Positions 49,301 to 60,964 of a stretch of DNA of 64,000 nt are shown piece after piece; positions within the stretch are counted from its first letter, which is position 1; every line of letters starts with the position of its first letter. The stretch is from Diplonema papillatum (taxonomy: Eukaryota; Euglenozoa; Diplonemea; Diplonemida; Diplonemidae). Below the pieces are notes generated by a model. The model was not told the DNA's origin and searched no databases. It was given only the letters and a program-made list of their open reading frames with translations. The position numbers were made by a program, and so were the translations under genes. The stretch lies in NCBI GenBank assembly GCA_030068145.1, contig JAPJBO010000234.1:186001-250000 (forward strand), in the 5' to 3' direction.

Positions 49301-52300
49301 CTAGCCGCCCGCTGATTTTGCCGGCGGCCGCACCACTTTGCACAGCGGAAGGACGTGGTCCAGGTGGTTCCCCGGGTTGGACAGGATGGCGCACGCCCGC
49401 GCGGTTCGCTGCAAGAACAGCTCGAAGGCCGGCATGGACGGCTTGTCGAGGACATTCGCGCCGGTGCCGTCGATCAGCTGGAACAGATCCGGCTCCGGCG
49501 ACTGCCTGGGCAGGAAGCACGGGCGGGGGTCGTCCGCCCCCCGGAAGTGCACGGCCGTCGTGTTCCAATCGAACACGGTCGTGTACCAGTACATGAACCC
49601 GAGTAGCAACCCCCCCGCCGTTCTGCTTGCGTCGTTCATCCACCCCAGGCGGACGCGGTGGAGCTCTCGGACGAATGACGACACAAGGAGTACCAGCACG
49701 TAGCCGGGGACGAGGGGAGTCGAGCCGGCGGGGTTCCACAAGATGCTCAGGTGCTTCAGAAGGCGGAGGACCCGTAGCCCGAACGGCGGAACAACGGGCG
49801 CGCGGGAGATGAGGCCCTGGTGGCGGGCGGACAACGTGAACTTGCAGAGGAACCCCGAGGCATGCCGGAGGTAGAACGCGGGGGACAGCTGCAAGGTGAG
49901 GTGGGACTGCGTGAATGTGTTGGACGGGAGGTTCGCCTTGTGGGCGGCGTACAGAACCGACAGCGGATGCAGCCCCGAGGACGGAGGGACGAAGGCGGGG
50001 GACGTGTGCGCGTCGAGCAGGTACGCCGAGAGGAGGTCGTACAGCTCAGGGGTGACGGTCACGCAGAAGTCGACGGCGGACGTGGTCGTCGCCGCGCCCG
50101 TGAACCACGAGCCCGCGGCGGACCCGGCGTAGCGCAGGCCCTCAAACGCGAATAAAAAGTCCGCCCTGCGCGCGGACTTCGCCAGGCGCCCGCCGGCTTC
50201 CCCGAACTTCGCGAGCCGGTCGGTCACAGACCCGTTCACGGATGCGAGCTCCATCCCGACGCAGACGCCCGCCTTCTCCCAAAACCCGCCCGGCTGCACC
50301 CGTCGGACAACCGGCCGCCCGGGCCTCCTCGGGTCCTCCGCCAGCGCGATGTACGGCTCGCCGCATAGCGGCAGCGTTTCGTTCACGCCGATCCGCACTT
50401 CGACGAGGTCTCTATCCCCCTGCAGCCACCGGGGCTCGAATGCGGTCTCGTCCCCGCCGTTGAGCAGCGCGTAGAAAAAGAAGTCCTGGAGCAGCAGGCA
50501 AGCGTCGCGGCTCACGACGCCGTGCACGCGCCGCACGGACTCCGCCGACGGAGTCAGGTGGTCGGCCGCCTCGATGACCTGGTGGTGCAGCACGATCGGC
50601 TTCGGGATGTCGCGGTACGTCCGGCACCCGGTGGACAGGTGCCCAGCGTCGGGCGGTGTCACCACGCTTCGCGGCGTGTCGACGGGCGGCGGCGGCGTGT
50701 TCGGCGCCGGCGGCGGCGTGTGCGGCGCCAGCGGCGGCGTGTGCTGCGCCGACGGCGACACCGAAGACTCCGTGCTCGACGACTTCGACGAATACGACCC
50801 GCTCCGCGACGAGTCATCCTCGCTCGCGGAGAAACCCCGCGGGCTCCGGTCGGTCGCCATGCCGCCGCCCCCTCCATTCCGCGGCCCGCCTTGCCCCGCA
50901 GACCCCGGTTCGTCCACCCTTTCCCGGCCGGTTGTCATCCTGTCGTACTCAATATTCCGCGATTCACCTTGCCCCGCAGATCCCGGTCCGTCCAGCTTTT
51001 CCCGGTCGTTCGCCATCATCCTGTCGTACCGTATATTGCCTTCCTCCACCTCGGATCCCGGTTCGACCACCCTGTTGCGGTCGCTTGCCATCCTGACATA
51101 CCCTATATTCTGCGGCCCGCCTTGCCCCGCAGATCCCGGTTCGACCACCCTTTCCCGGTCGGTTGCCATCCTGTCGTACCCAAAATGCTGCAGCCTGCCT
51201 TGCCCCGCAGATCCCGGTCCGTCCAGCTTTTCCCGGTCGTTCGCCATCATCCTGTCGTACCGTAGATTGCCTTGCTCCGCCTCGGATCCCGGTTCGACCA
51301 CCCTGTTGCGGTCGGTTGCCATCCTGACGTACCCTATATTCTGCGGCCCGCCTTGCCCTGCACATCCCGGTTCGTCCACCCTTTCCCGGTCGGTTGCCAT
51401 TCTGTCGCACCCAAAATGCTGCAACCTGCCTTGCCCCGAGCCCGGTCCGTCCAGCTTTTCCCGGTCGTACCGTATATTGCCTTGCTCCGCCTCGGATCCC
51501 GGTTCGACCACCCTGTTGCGGTCGCTTGCCATCCTGACGTACCCTATATTCTGCGGCCCGCCTTGCCCCGCAGATCCCGGTTGGTCCACCGTTTCCCGGT
51601 GGGTTGCCATCCTGTCGCCCTCTTCATTCCGCGACCCGCCTCGCTGCGCAAACCCCGGTTCGTCCACCTCTTCGCGCTGGTTCTCGCCACCGGCGCCCAC
51701 TACCGCTGGATCCGGGCTTCCCCGGGCACCCGCAGCGTCCGGAGGACGATCGCCAAACGGATCGCCGAAGAGCTCGTCTGAAAGCTCGTCGAACATATCG
51801 TCGAACGCTGGCACCGGCGGCGGGCCCATGCGGGGCAGCGGCGGCGTGCCCATGCGGGGCAGCGGCGGCGTGCCCGGGACGTCAAGGGTCGGCGAAAGGG
51901 ACGGCGAGGTAGGCGTGGCGGGGGCTGTGCCGGGCTCCGGCCAAGTGGGCAGCGGCCCCGCGGCACCACCGCCCCCCCCCGCGCCTGGCACGGGCCCCCG
52001 CGCAGCCCCGCGCGGCGGCGGCGGCGGGACAGCCGACCCCGGAACGCGCTCGGACGGCGGCGCCGGCGTGCTCGGCTCTTCGGGCGGCGGCGGCTGCTGC
52101 TGCTGGTGCTGCTGCCGCAGGTGCTGCAGCTGCAGCTGCTGTTGCTGGCGCAGCAGCAGCTGCTGCTGCTGCTGCTGCTGTTGCAGCCGCTGCTGCTGTT
52201 GCTGCTGGTGCTGGCGCAGCTGCTCTTGGTGCTGCTGCTGGTGCTGGTATACTCCCTCGGCCCCCTGCGCTTCCAACTGGCCGCGGGTTTGCCCAGCTTC

Positions 52301-52939
52301 TTGCGGCTGGGCGGCCGGCTGCATTCCCGCTGTGTACGCAGGGTGCCCCGCCGGAACCACGTACGGCTGGTACCGGGTGTAGTACTGCGACGCCGGCAGC
52401 CCGGGCTGGTACTGCGTCGCCGGCAGCGCGGGCTGGTAGTACGGCGCGTACGAGTACGGGTAGTACCCGGCGGCCACCGGGTACGGGTACGGCACGTACA
52501 CGCCGGCGGCGGCGGGAGGGTGGCCCCCAGGGGGCCTGGGGGCGGCGGCGGGGGCCGAGGCGCTCGGGCAAGGGTGGTTTACGGGCTGCGTGGGGACCGG
52601 CGGCGGCGCCAAGTCGGCGGGCGCCTGCCGCGGGTGGGTTCCCGGCGGCGGGGGATTGCCGAGGAGGTCCGGCGACGCGGCGCGGGAAGGGGGGCCGGCC
52701 TGGGGGGGCTTCTCCGCAGCAGCGGGGGCAGGGGCGGGAGCGGCAGCCGGGGCTCCGAACTGGTACGGGTTGCGGGCAGGGTGGGCCGTCGACCTTGCCG
52801 GCGCCGCCGCTTTCACGCGAACGCCCGGAACACCCCCCCTGCCCCTGCCGCGCGGGGCCGCCGCGGATCTCGCAACGGGGTACGTGTACGGGGGCGGCTG
52901 ACTGACCAAAGTAGGGTAGTCATCGTCCTCATCGTCCAT
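49301..52939 (-). CDS. Nucleotidyltransferase (TUTase/non-canonical PAP)-like protein with PDZ-like insert
   Basis: The protein has 1212 residues. About 1-370 are Pro/Gln/Ala-rich with a long Gln/His run. About 370-770 hold acidic and Gly-rich repeats (e.g. RMATDRERVDEPGSAGQGGP). The folded C-terminal third looks like a terminal nucleotidyltransferase. A GSAAGSWFTGAATTTSAVDF stretch (about 940-960) sits where such enzymes have their GS and first DxD motifs. LRVLRLLKHLSILWN and YVLVLLVSSFVREL (about 1055-1095) resemble the central helices. LLLGFMYWYTTVFDWNTTAV (about 1112-1131) resembles the PAP-associated domain. Between about 865 and 930 a PDZ-like segment (VVRRVQPGGFWEKAGVCVGM) is inserted. 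Only one Asp of the DxD pair is visible, so catalysis is doubtful. The call rests on motif patterns; the alternative is an unrelated protein. Confidence 0.45.
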   Translation of the reverse strand: MDDEDDDYPTLVSQPPPYTYPVARSAAAPRGRGRGGVPGVRVKAAAPARSTAHPARNPYQFGAPAAAPAPAPAAAEKPPQAGPPSRAASPDLLGNPPPPGTHPRQAPADLAPPPVPTQPVNHPCPSASAPAAAPRPPGGHPPAAAGVYVPYPYPVAAGYYPYSYAPYYQPALPATQYQPGLPASQYYTRYQPYVVPAGHPAYTAGMQPAAQPQEAGQTRGQLEAQGAEGVYQHQQQHQEQLRQHQQQQQQRLQQQQQQQQLLLRQQQQLQLQHLRQQHQQQQPPPPEEPSTPAPPSERVPGSAVPPPPPRGAARGPVPGAGGGGGAAGPLPTWPEPGTAPATPTSPSLSPTLDVPGTPPLPRMGTPPLPRMGPPPVPAFDDMFDELSDELFGDPFGDRPPDAAGARGSPDPAVVGAGGENQREEVDEPGFAQRGGSRNEEGDRMATHRETVDQPGSAGQGGPQNIGYVRMASDRNRVVEPGSEAEQGNIRYDREKLDGPGSGQGRLQHFGCDRMATDRERVDEPGCAGQGGPQNIGYVRMATDRNRVVEPGSEAEQGNLRYDRMMANDREKLDGPGSAGQGRLQHFGYDRMATDRERVVEPGSAGQGGPQNIGYVRMASDRNRVVEPGSEVEEGNIRYDRMMANDREKLDGPGSAGQGESRNIEYDRMTTGRERVDEPGSAGQGGPRNGGGGGMATDRSPRGFSASEDDSSRSGSYSSKSSSTESSVSPSAQHTPPLAPHTPPPAPNTPPPPVDTPRSVVTPPDAGHLSTGCRTYRDIPKPIVLHHQVIEAADHLTPSAESVRRVHGVVSRDACLLLQDFFFYALLNGGDETAFEPRWLQGDRDLVEVRIGVNETLPLCGEPYIALAEDPRRPGRPVVRRVQPGGFWEKAGVCVGMELASVNGSVTDRLAKFGEAGGRLAKSARRADFLFAFEGLRYAGSAAGSWFTGAATTTSAVDFCVTVTPELYDLLSAYLLDAHTSPAFVPPSSGLHPLSVLYAAHKANLPSNTFTQSHLTLQLSPAFYLRHASGFLCKFTLSARHQGLISRAPVVPPFGLRVLRLLKHLSILWNPAGSTPLVPGYVLVLLVSSFVRELHRVRLGWMNDASRTAGGLLLGFMYWYTTVFDWNTTAVHFRGADDPRPCFLPRQSPEPDLFQLIDGTGANVLDKPSMPAFELFLQRTARACAILSNPGNHLDHVLPLCKVVRPPAKSAGG

Positions 52940-54312
52940 CGGTACCTAGAACCGGCACTCGGCACTCGGCCCGAGCCGCGCAAGAGGACGCAACGTCGAA
53001 GCCTTTCGTTTTTGCGTCGTAACTGAACTTGAAACTGAACCCTCCGCACACAAAGACAACGGCCGACAGCGCGCAACCAGAACGCGGGCTCTCCGAGCAG
53101 CGCCGGTGTAGCGTTGCAGGACACGCTGTAGGGTGTTGGCAGGGGAATGGGGGGGCACGTCAAATTATATGGCTACCTGCCGAACCCCTTCCCGAACGAA
53201 ATGGGGGGGACGGTGGGGAGAAAGGTTAGTGCACCGGATCTCCTGCTTCCTCTTTCCTCTCCGAAATACGCTGTTCGGGAAGGGGGAAGAAGGAGGGGGG
53301 GGTTTAGGCAGGTGGCCGCGGAAACTGCAACTTTTTTGGGATCACCCTCCGTCGGATACTCGTCGCGCACTGCAACTTTTTTTCTCTTTTTTTATATCGC
53401 AAAATACTCGCATCGTCGGCCTTATTCATGCCGCCATGGCCTCGCTGTCTTTGTCGCGTGCGCCGTCTGCGTTCTTGCCTTCTGCGGCGTTGTTTCTTTC
53501 TTTTTTGATGATGATGTCCTAACAGTACTTGTGTTGTTGCTCATCCTTGTTGATGAGGAGTGGCGGGCTCGCGACTACCGGGGACTACATCATGGACCGG
53601 GACATAGAGCGAGAGGAAGAGAGACGAGTTAGAGTGCAGGGACCATCTCTCCACTCCGGGAGTATCCGGTCGCCCCACTACTGTCCCGTACTACTACGGC
53701 GGGCGTAAGTTGTTACGTCGTGGGCGCGGCAGCGAGCCGCGGCCCAGTCAAAGATGATTGTTGCACCGATGGTGGCGCAGCCGGGGACGTTCTGACTGAC
53801 GGACGAGACCGCCTGGCAGGCGTGTGTTGACACGTTGTTTCGCGGGCTCTCCTCCTTTTGGCAAAAGATACATTGAGCCGGTCCGTCCCTATCTCTTGAA
53901 ATTGCATCGAAGTGCCTGCCGCTGTATATCACAGTATCCCCGTACCAATTTCTGTTCTCCGTCGCATGCGGGGTGGCAGGGCGGAAGATCAAGTTTGCCA
54001 CATCGTGGCCACGCGCCAGGAAATGCCATCCAGACACACAGACTTGCTATTGGCTCTCTCTTCCGCGCGCTATAAGTCGCGCGCAGTTCCCTCAATAATT
54101 AGGGCGCGTCTCGGGTAAGCAGCAAGCCGCCGATGCCAAAAGGTCCAGCGACCTTCTCCGGATGCAGCATTGAGGAGAGCCTGCTGTCCACCTTCACCCG
54201 TAGGGTAGACGAATGGTAGACGAATCTGGCGGTTGCGACAAGGCGACGTCACCGCTGAGGTGAGAGAAAGACTGCAGCCCTCTCCCGAAGAGCGCGCCAA
54301 AATGCTGAAAAT
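52940..54312. other. Intergenic, no gene recognised
   Basis: The first 100 bp upstream of the gene at 52939 contain a repeated (c)ggcactcgg motif and ctagaaccgg, a possible acceptor-like tag on the minus strand. 53872-53935 is an inverted copy of the repeat at 10255-10320. cgatgccaaaagg recurs at 54131. No coding frame is supported. Confidence 0.4.
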
Positions 54313-54669
54313 ATGCCATCCACGCCTACCCATCACATCGCCGACGTGCGTGACCGAGCCTTTTATGACGCTTCTCAAGCCGACTACACCCTGACACAAG
54401 GTGTACCAGTGAGAGAGGCGCACATCAAAGGTGGACAGCCCACGAACCCAGCCGAAGCGGAGCCGCGAAGACGAGCAAGGAACATAGGAAAGTCGAGATC
54501 TCGGCCGCGGGGACAACCCGCGAGGGAGAAAAGGAAGTGCGCCGAATCATCAGGTGATTCCTCGAGCTCGTCGTCAAACTGCACAGCGGACGTGAAGCGT
54601 GCACCGGAGAACAAACAGTACGCGGGCAAGAAGCGACCGAAGCATGATACGACACGTGCGAAGAGGTAG
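54313..54669 (+). CDS. Small basic Ser-rich hypothetical protein
   Basis: A 118-codon frame from ATG 54313 with an ordinary N-terminus (MPSTPTHHIADVRDRAFYDA) and a basic, Ser-rich C-terminus (RKCAESSGDSSSSSSNCTAD, GKKRPKHDTTRAKR). This would suit a nuclear protein or a fragment of one. It is one of few plus-strand frames outside transposons with balanced composition. No family or neighbour supports it. Confidence 0.3.
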   Translation: MPSTPTHHIADVRDRAFYDASQADYTLTQGVPVREAHIKGGQPTNPAEAEPRRRARNIGKSRSRPRGQPAREKRKCAESSGDSSSSSSNCTADVKRAPENKQYAGKKRPKHDTTRAKR

Positions 54670-55620
54670 TCTGCAGCGGCTTGTGCAGTCTATCGTCACA
54701 CAGATTGTTGCTGCATATCAAGTTCAAACAAGGTGAACCAGTTGTGCTTCCGATAATGAAGGCAGTTCGTTCTCCTGGACCAAAAAAGCCCTGTCAGGAC
54801 CGTTTGGACAAACAGTCAGCACCAGCTGCATATCGAGTATAGGGATTTTCGGAGGTACAGATAATGTCATGCAAATTGGTGTCGATTCCACCTTGTCGAT
54901 GCGGTCGGTGTTCCAACAGCACGGTGAGGTCCCAGCCTCGGAAGCTGGAGTTAAAAAGAGGGTGTGCCCGAGTCACACCCGAAAAGCGGGTGCGCCTGCA
55001 ACCAAAACGCGTGGAAAATTACACCCGAAAAGCCGGTGTCACCCGCTTTTTCAACTTCAGCTTCTCGGGATGTACTCCACCGTGAGAACAAAAGCACCCC
55101 TGCAGACAAAAGGTAGGACCTCGCGGCCCTGTCACACTCTCCTCCCTGTCACTGGGGGGGATAGCGGGGTTGCGTAAGGAGGCAGTTACCGTAAAACGAA
55201 TTTTTCCATTTTCGCGCAGATCAAACACTTGCCCGGCGCAAATCTGGACCGAGCCCCGTGTCCTGAGGGAAAAAAAAAAACAGCAAAGGACAAGCAAAAA
55301 TGAAACTCCCGTCTCCAACCCCAAGAGCTGTTGCAATTTCAGCTGTTTTCTCCGACAAGGCTTGCTTTCCGTCGAGCTTCTGATAGTCGGATCGGCGCTG
55401 CCACGAAAAGTGCACACGACTTTGTTTGTGCGTATGTGCTATCACCTGTATGGTAATTTCCACAGTACGCTGCCGTTGATAATGACAACCGCGGTTGTTA
55501 CCATAAAAAAGAGGGCCGGGTCTCCACGTTTGCAAGAGTCTAGAGACTTTTACTGACGGTCAACAACACACCTGGACACAAAACAGCAAAGCAGAGCCGC
55601 GGCTCCCGAGTCCTTCTAAG
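54670..55620. other. Intergenic with cacaccc/gggtgtg inverted motifs
   Basis: 54950-55060 contains several variants of cacccgaaaagcgggtg, small hairpins like the palindromic core of the 93-bp satellite that follows. An A run lies at 55270-55279. No gene is visible. Confidence 0.4.
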
Positions 55621-55626
55621 CTACAC

Positions 55627-57845
55627 GGTGAACTCCAGCAACTTTTGCTCGAGCTCAAGTCCGGCCTCAAGTGCGGGTGTGACCACCCGGAAATAGGGTG
55701 TGCACACTCTATTGCACGGTGAACTCCAGCAACTTTTGCTCGAGCTACAGTCCGGCCTCAAGTGCGGGTGTGACCACACCCGGAAATAGGGTGTGCACAC
55801 TCTATTGCACGGTGAACTCCAGCAACTTTTGCTCGAGCTCAAGTCCGGCCTCAAGTGCGGGTGTGACCACACCCGGAAATAGGGTGTGCACACTCTATTG
55901 CACGGTGAACTCCAGCAACTTTTGCTCGAGCTCAAGTCCGGCCTCAAGTGCGGGTGTGTCCACACCCGGAATAGGGTGTGCACACTCTATTGCACGGTGA
56001 ACTCCAGCAACTTTTGCTCGAGCTCAAGTCCGGCCTCAAGTGCGGGTGACCACACCCGGAAATAGGGTGTGCACACTCTATTGCACGGTGAACTCCAGCA
56101 ACCCGGAAATAGGGTGTGCACACTCTATTGCACGGTGAACTCCAGCAACTTTTGCTCGAGCTAAAGTCCGGCCTCAAGTGCGGGTGTGACCACACCCGGA
56201 AATAGGGTGTGCACACTCTATTGCACGGTGAACTCCAGCAACTTTTGCTCGAGCTAAAGTCCGGCCTCAAGTGCGGGTGTGACCACACCCGGAAATAGGG
56301 TGTGCACACTCTATTGCACGGTGAACTCCAGCAACTTTTGCTCGAGCTCAAGTCCGGCCTCAAGTGCGGGTGTGTCCACACCCGGAATAGGGTGTGCACA
56401 CTCTATTGCACGGTGAACTCCAGCAACTTTTGCTCGAGCTCAAGTCCGGCCTCAAGTGCGGGTGACCACACCCGGAAATAGGGTGTGCACACTCTATTGC
56501 ACGGTGAACTCCAGCAACCCGGAAATAGGGTGTGCACACTCTATTGCACGGTGAACTCCAGCAACTTTTGCTCGAGCTAAAGTCCGGCCTCAAGTGCGGG
56601 TGTGACCACACCCGGAAATAGGGTGTGCACACTCTATTGCACGGTGAACTCCAGCAACTTTTGCTCGAGCTAAAGTCCGGCCTCAAGTGCGGGTGTGACC
56701 ACACCCGGAAATAGGGTGTGCACACTCTATTGCACGGTGAACTCCAGCAACTTTTGCTCGAGCTAAAGTCCGGCCTCAAGTGCGGGTGTGACCACACCCG
56801 GAAATAGGGTGTGCACACTCTATTGCACGGTGAACTCCAGCAACTTTTGCTCGAGCTAAAGTCCGGCCTCAAGTGCGGGTGTGACCACACCCGGAAATAG
56901 GGTGTGCACACTCTATTGCACGGTGAACTCCAGCAACTTTTGCTCGAGCTAAAGTCCGGCCTCAAGTGCGGGTGTGACCACACCCGGAAATAGGGTGTGC
57001 ACACTCTATTGCACGGTGAACTCCAGCAACTTTTGCTCGAGCTAAAGTCCGGCCTCAAGTGCGGGTGTGACCACACCCGGAAATAGGGTGTGCACACTCT
57101 ATTGCACGGTGAACTCCAGCAACTTTTGCTCGAGCTAAAGTCCGGCCTCAAGTGCGGGTGTGACCACACCCGGAAATAGGGTGTGCACACTCTATTGCAC
57201 GGTGAACTCCAGCAACTTTTGCTCGAGCTAAAGTCCGGCCTCAAGTGCGGGTGTGACCACACCCGGAAATAGGGTGTGCACACTCTATTGCACGGTGAAC
57301 TCCAGCAACTTTTGCTCGAGCTAAAGTCCGGCCTCAAGTGCGGGTGTGACCACACCCGGAAATAGGGTGTGCACACTCTATTGCACGGTGAACTCCAGCA
57401 ACTTTTGCTCGAGCTAAAGTCCGGCCTCAAGTGCGGGTGTGACCACACCCGGAAATAGGGTGTGCACACTCTATTGCACGGTGAACTCCAGCAACTTTTG
57501 CTCGAGCTCAAGTCCGGCCTCAAGTGCGGGTGTGACCACACCCGGAAATAGGGTGTGCACACTCTATTGCACGGTGAACTCCAGCAACTTTTGCTCGAGC
57601 TAAAGTCCGGCCTCAAGTGCGGGTGTGACCACACCCGGAAATAGGGTGTGCACACTCTATTGCACGGTGAACTCCAGCAACTTTTGCTCGAGCTCAAGTC
57701 CGGCCTCAAGTGCGGGTGTGACCACACCCGGAAATAGGGTGTGCACACTCTATTGCACGGTGAACTCCAGCAACTTTTGCTCGAGCTAAAGTCCGGCCTC
57801 AAGTGCGGGTGTGACCACATCCGGAGATAGGGTGTGAAATAGGGT
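55627..57845. repeat. 93-bp satellite, about 24 units, with higher-order structure
   Basis: The unit ggtgaactccagcaactttt, gctcgagctaaagtccggcc, tcaagtgcgggtgtgaccac, acccggaaatagggtgtgca, cactctattgcac repeats every 92-93 bp. Most units are identical; gagctcaag/gagctaaag is the main variant. A characteristic run of altered units (gtgtccacacccggaatagg, gcgggtgaccac, agcaacccgg) occurs at 55955-56150 and again at 56370-56560, so a ~420-bp block was duplicated as a whole. Each unit carries a cacaccc-ggaaata-gggtgtg hairpin. The minus strand is open for 497 codons only because the period is a multiple of three. Confidence 0.95.
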
Positions 57846-58299
57846 GTGTACACCCGGAACTACACACAAGGTGGAACCAAACTAGCGCGGCAACGAGTAC
57901 AGACCAGAGTGTTTTGCATGTACGCTGCGAGGCCAGTCAAGCGCGTGTGTCAATCTCTTGAGACAGCACAGAAGCCTCGTCTAGCTGGTGGCAGCTTTTA
58001 CCTGCGGGCTGTCTCCAAACGAAGCAGCAACGATACCCCGCCACGTTCCGTCATCCGCATCCTTCTCTTCTCCGGTTTCCGGATTTTCGTGCGCGAAAAA
58101 CAAACGGGTGAAAAGAGACGGAGCTTTTTTTTTTTTTTTTTTTTTTAACAACGGATTTCGATGCACAGCTTCGTGAAAGACGGAAGACGGGGAGTTCGGT
58201 TACTCCCAGCCGGGCCGATTTCATTTTTTCTTTCTCTTTTATTTTGTTGTTGTTGTCCAGGGGGGATCGGTCTTTTTTTGTTTTTTTTTTTTTTTTTGG
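57846..58299. other. Intergenic with T runs
   Basis: T runs lie at 58126-58146 and 58271-58297. No gene was recognised. Confidence 0.4.
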
Positions 58300-58775
58300 A
58301 GCTCTATTCCCTGAAGACGAAGTGGAAGACACGGAAGTGCAAAAACCCGGTTTCGAGAGCGTATCGAAGAAAGACAGCCAGTTGCGTACCGTCTCCAGAT
58401 CTGGCAGCTCTTTTGAAGTGCGGCGCGGTAGTGCAGTGCTGTGGTGCGCTGGAGTCATGCAGTGAAGTGTACAAACGAGTCCCAGGCCCACTTTCGTTTT
58501 CCCCAGAACCGGGTTTCTTCGGAAATTCGGCCCTAACGTAACCCTCCAGCTCTATTCCCTGAAGACGAAGTGGTGGAAGACACGGAAGTACAAAACCCGG
58601 TTTCGAGAGCGCATCGAGGAAAGACGGCCAGTTGCGTACCGTCAGATCTGGCAGCTCTTTTGAAGTGCAACGCGCTGGAGCCATGCAGTGAAGTGTACAA
58701 ACGAGTCCCAGGCCCCACTTGCGTTTTCCCCAGAATCGGTTTTCTTTGGAAATTCGGCCCTAACTTAATTATCCT
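58300..58775. repeat. 248-bp tandem duplication
   Basis: agctctattccctgaagacg starts both copies, at 58300 and 58548. They share caaaacccggtttcgagagc, ccagttgcgtaccgtc, gcagctcttttgaagtgc and cagtgaagtgtacaaacgag to gaaattcggccctaac. The second copy has a 25-bp internal deletion. Frames are not conserved. Confidence 0.85.
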
Positions 58776-60960
58776 GGTCATTTCTTTCTTTTTCCTTTCT
58801 CTTTTCCTCGTGTGTGGGACACGATGAACTACTACGAGGTTCAAGTCGGGCGGCTGGCATCACGTGGCTGACGGGGAGGGGGGTTGCAAGGCTATGCTTG
58901 TGGTGTGATCAGTTTCAAATTTTGGCGACAACCAATTTCTGCTTCCCTGGAGACAGTATTTGTTACAGCCAAAACGAACGTTGGCAGCGGTTTAACCAGA
59001 ACACGTGCTAGGTTAAATCGCACAAACGAATGTGTCTGGTTCCTGCCAGGTGCCGAGTTCTTGCGGGGTTTGTGCCGGGTGCTTGCCGATTCTATGAAAG
59101 GGTGCGGAGCACCCCAGGCGGCTTATAATAGATAGCTATGTGCTCAACGTTTCACGGGCCACAGTGGGCGGCGATGCCAACGAGAAGCCACGTTATGCCA
59201 TGGCTGTTTCGTTCAATTGCTTCTGAAAGTGTCTCTTTTGACGCGCTGCCACTGGGACGGGGTTGAACTGTCAAACAGGGACGACAAAGAGACGTGCGCA
59301 CAAAACAATCCCGTCCCGAAATTAGAGTGAAAGCTTTGGAACTGCGGTTCGGCACGGTTCACCACTGTACTGAACCTTTCAAAGACCGCGGAGGTCAGGC
59401 GGACCGGGCGCTACCGGAGAGGATGCGTTCCGTGACAGCCTGATACGTGTGTGCGATGGCTGTTAGACGAGCTTGACGGATCTGCACGGATGCTTGGTGC
59501 GGAGCGAGCAGACTGACACTAGACCGGGGGGTGTCCAGCCTGACTCCTTCCCCATCGCCCCAGCAACAGCCAAAACGGCCCAAAAAGTCCGCGCCGCGAA
59601 AGCGAGCGGAAACTAGACTTGACCTGGAAATGACCACTTGACCTCACTTTCATCATCGTTGACTCTTCCATCGGACGAAGTCATAAAGTGACAGTGCTCG
59701 CTTGCCTTCATGGCACTTGCACTTTACAGAACTCAATGTTTGGTGCTGTGTGCCGTGGGCGCCGCCCGCTGCACACGGATTCGTTTGCGACAATAAACCG
59801 TCGGAGGGAAAATACTCGACGTAGCTGCTTCGACTCCGAATGGAAGGGGGGAAATATAGAGGTAAGGGGCAAATACAATACAAACACAATCTGATTTGTT
59901 CTTCGCTTACACCACCGTGTGTTGCTTTCTCACTCAGGACTTTTGACCTGTTTTGTTTGTGTGATTTGTCGTGTAGGGGTAGACCCGCATGACCTCACGT
60001 CCGTTCAACACGTGGTTCGGTAGTTACAGCACTTTGGGTCCCTTCTGTTCTTTGTCGGGCAGCATCGTCGAGCATTTCCTTTCAAGCTGGCGCTTATGTA
60101 AAAAAGACTGCGTACTTTATCACACTCAAGAAGATATCTCCACGACGAAGTGCCGCAAAAGCGGAACGATGTGATCCCTCCCGCCAACGAATGATGCTGC
60201 CTCTCCCCTCCGCGAATTTTAGACTTTTCCTTTTTGTTTGCTTGGAGCGCGCAAGCCGGTATGCGCTCCCGACTGTGGTTTTCTTTTTTTTTTTTTTTGT
60301 CATTCCCACCAGGGCATTAGCTTGGTCTCCGGCCCATTTTCCAAATCTACCGCTAACGGCTTTTTGCGTCCTCACTCAGGAATGGACTCCTCACAGCGCG
60401 ACGCGACGTATCTTCACGACACTGCTGGGCGGGCCTCGGATTGCACATTGGCCACCTCTGCCGGGGGCCTGGGTGATGGTGCAGTGTCATTTGTTTTCTT
60501 CTTTTTCCCCCGCCGGCTTTTCCAAATTTGGACTGACAGTCCAAATGTGGATATTGAGAGCTAATCCCCTGATTCCCACACCGACCGTTTCTCTATCTTG
60601 TGCCGCTGCTATTTTACAAAGGAAGGTGAGATTCGGCCGGTGGGGCGGGGGCTGCCAGCTGCGGTAATGTACAGCGAAGCGAGGCATCGCGGAGAGCCCG
60701 GGGCTTTGCAAGGAAGACTATTTCAGGGCAGTGCATCAGCGCCCTGCATATCTATTGAATTGATGAGAACCAACTTGAGCCAATTCACCTACCCCCCCAC
60801 TCCGCAGCACAACCCGAAACATATGCACCGAACTAGGCCTAGCACAATACAATCTCGGATACGGGAATCTCGTGATTCGTCAGACTTTCTTCGGTCCAGT
60901 CTGGTTTGAGTGACAAGAAACCTGGTTGAACCCGCCAGTAGTCATACGTGACCTTAAATG
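58776..60960. other. Long intergenic stretch, no gene recognised
   Basis: About 2.2 kb of mixed sequence without a supported frame. A T run lies at 60283-60298. caccaccgtgtgt at 59919 is shared with 3388 and 3402, together with gttcttcgcttaca, so a short dispersed repeat (3370-3420 and 59896-59930) is present. Confidence 0.4.
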
Positions 60961-60964
60961 GATT

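Noticed and set aside
50574-52382. 602-codon plus-strand frame
   Set aside because: It is antisense to the repeat-rich part of the gene at 49301-52939. The GC-rich codons and triplet repeats there leave several frames open.
56360-57853. 497-codon open frame on the minus strand in the 93-bp satellite
   Set aside because: The period is a multiple of three, so any open frame persists. There is no start context, and variant units change residues freely.
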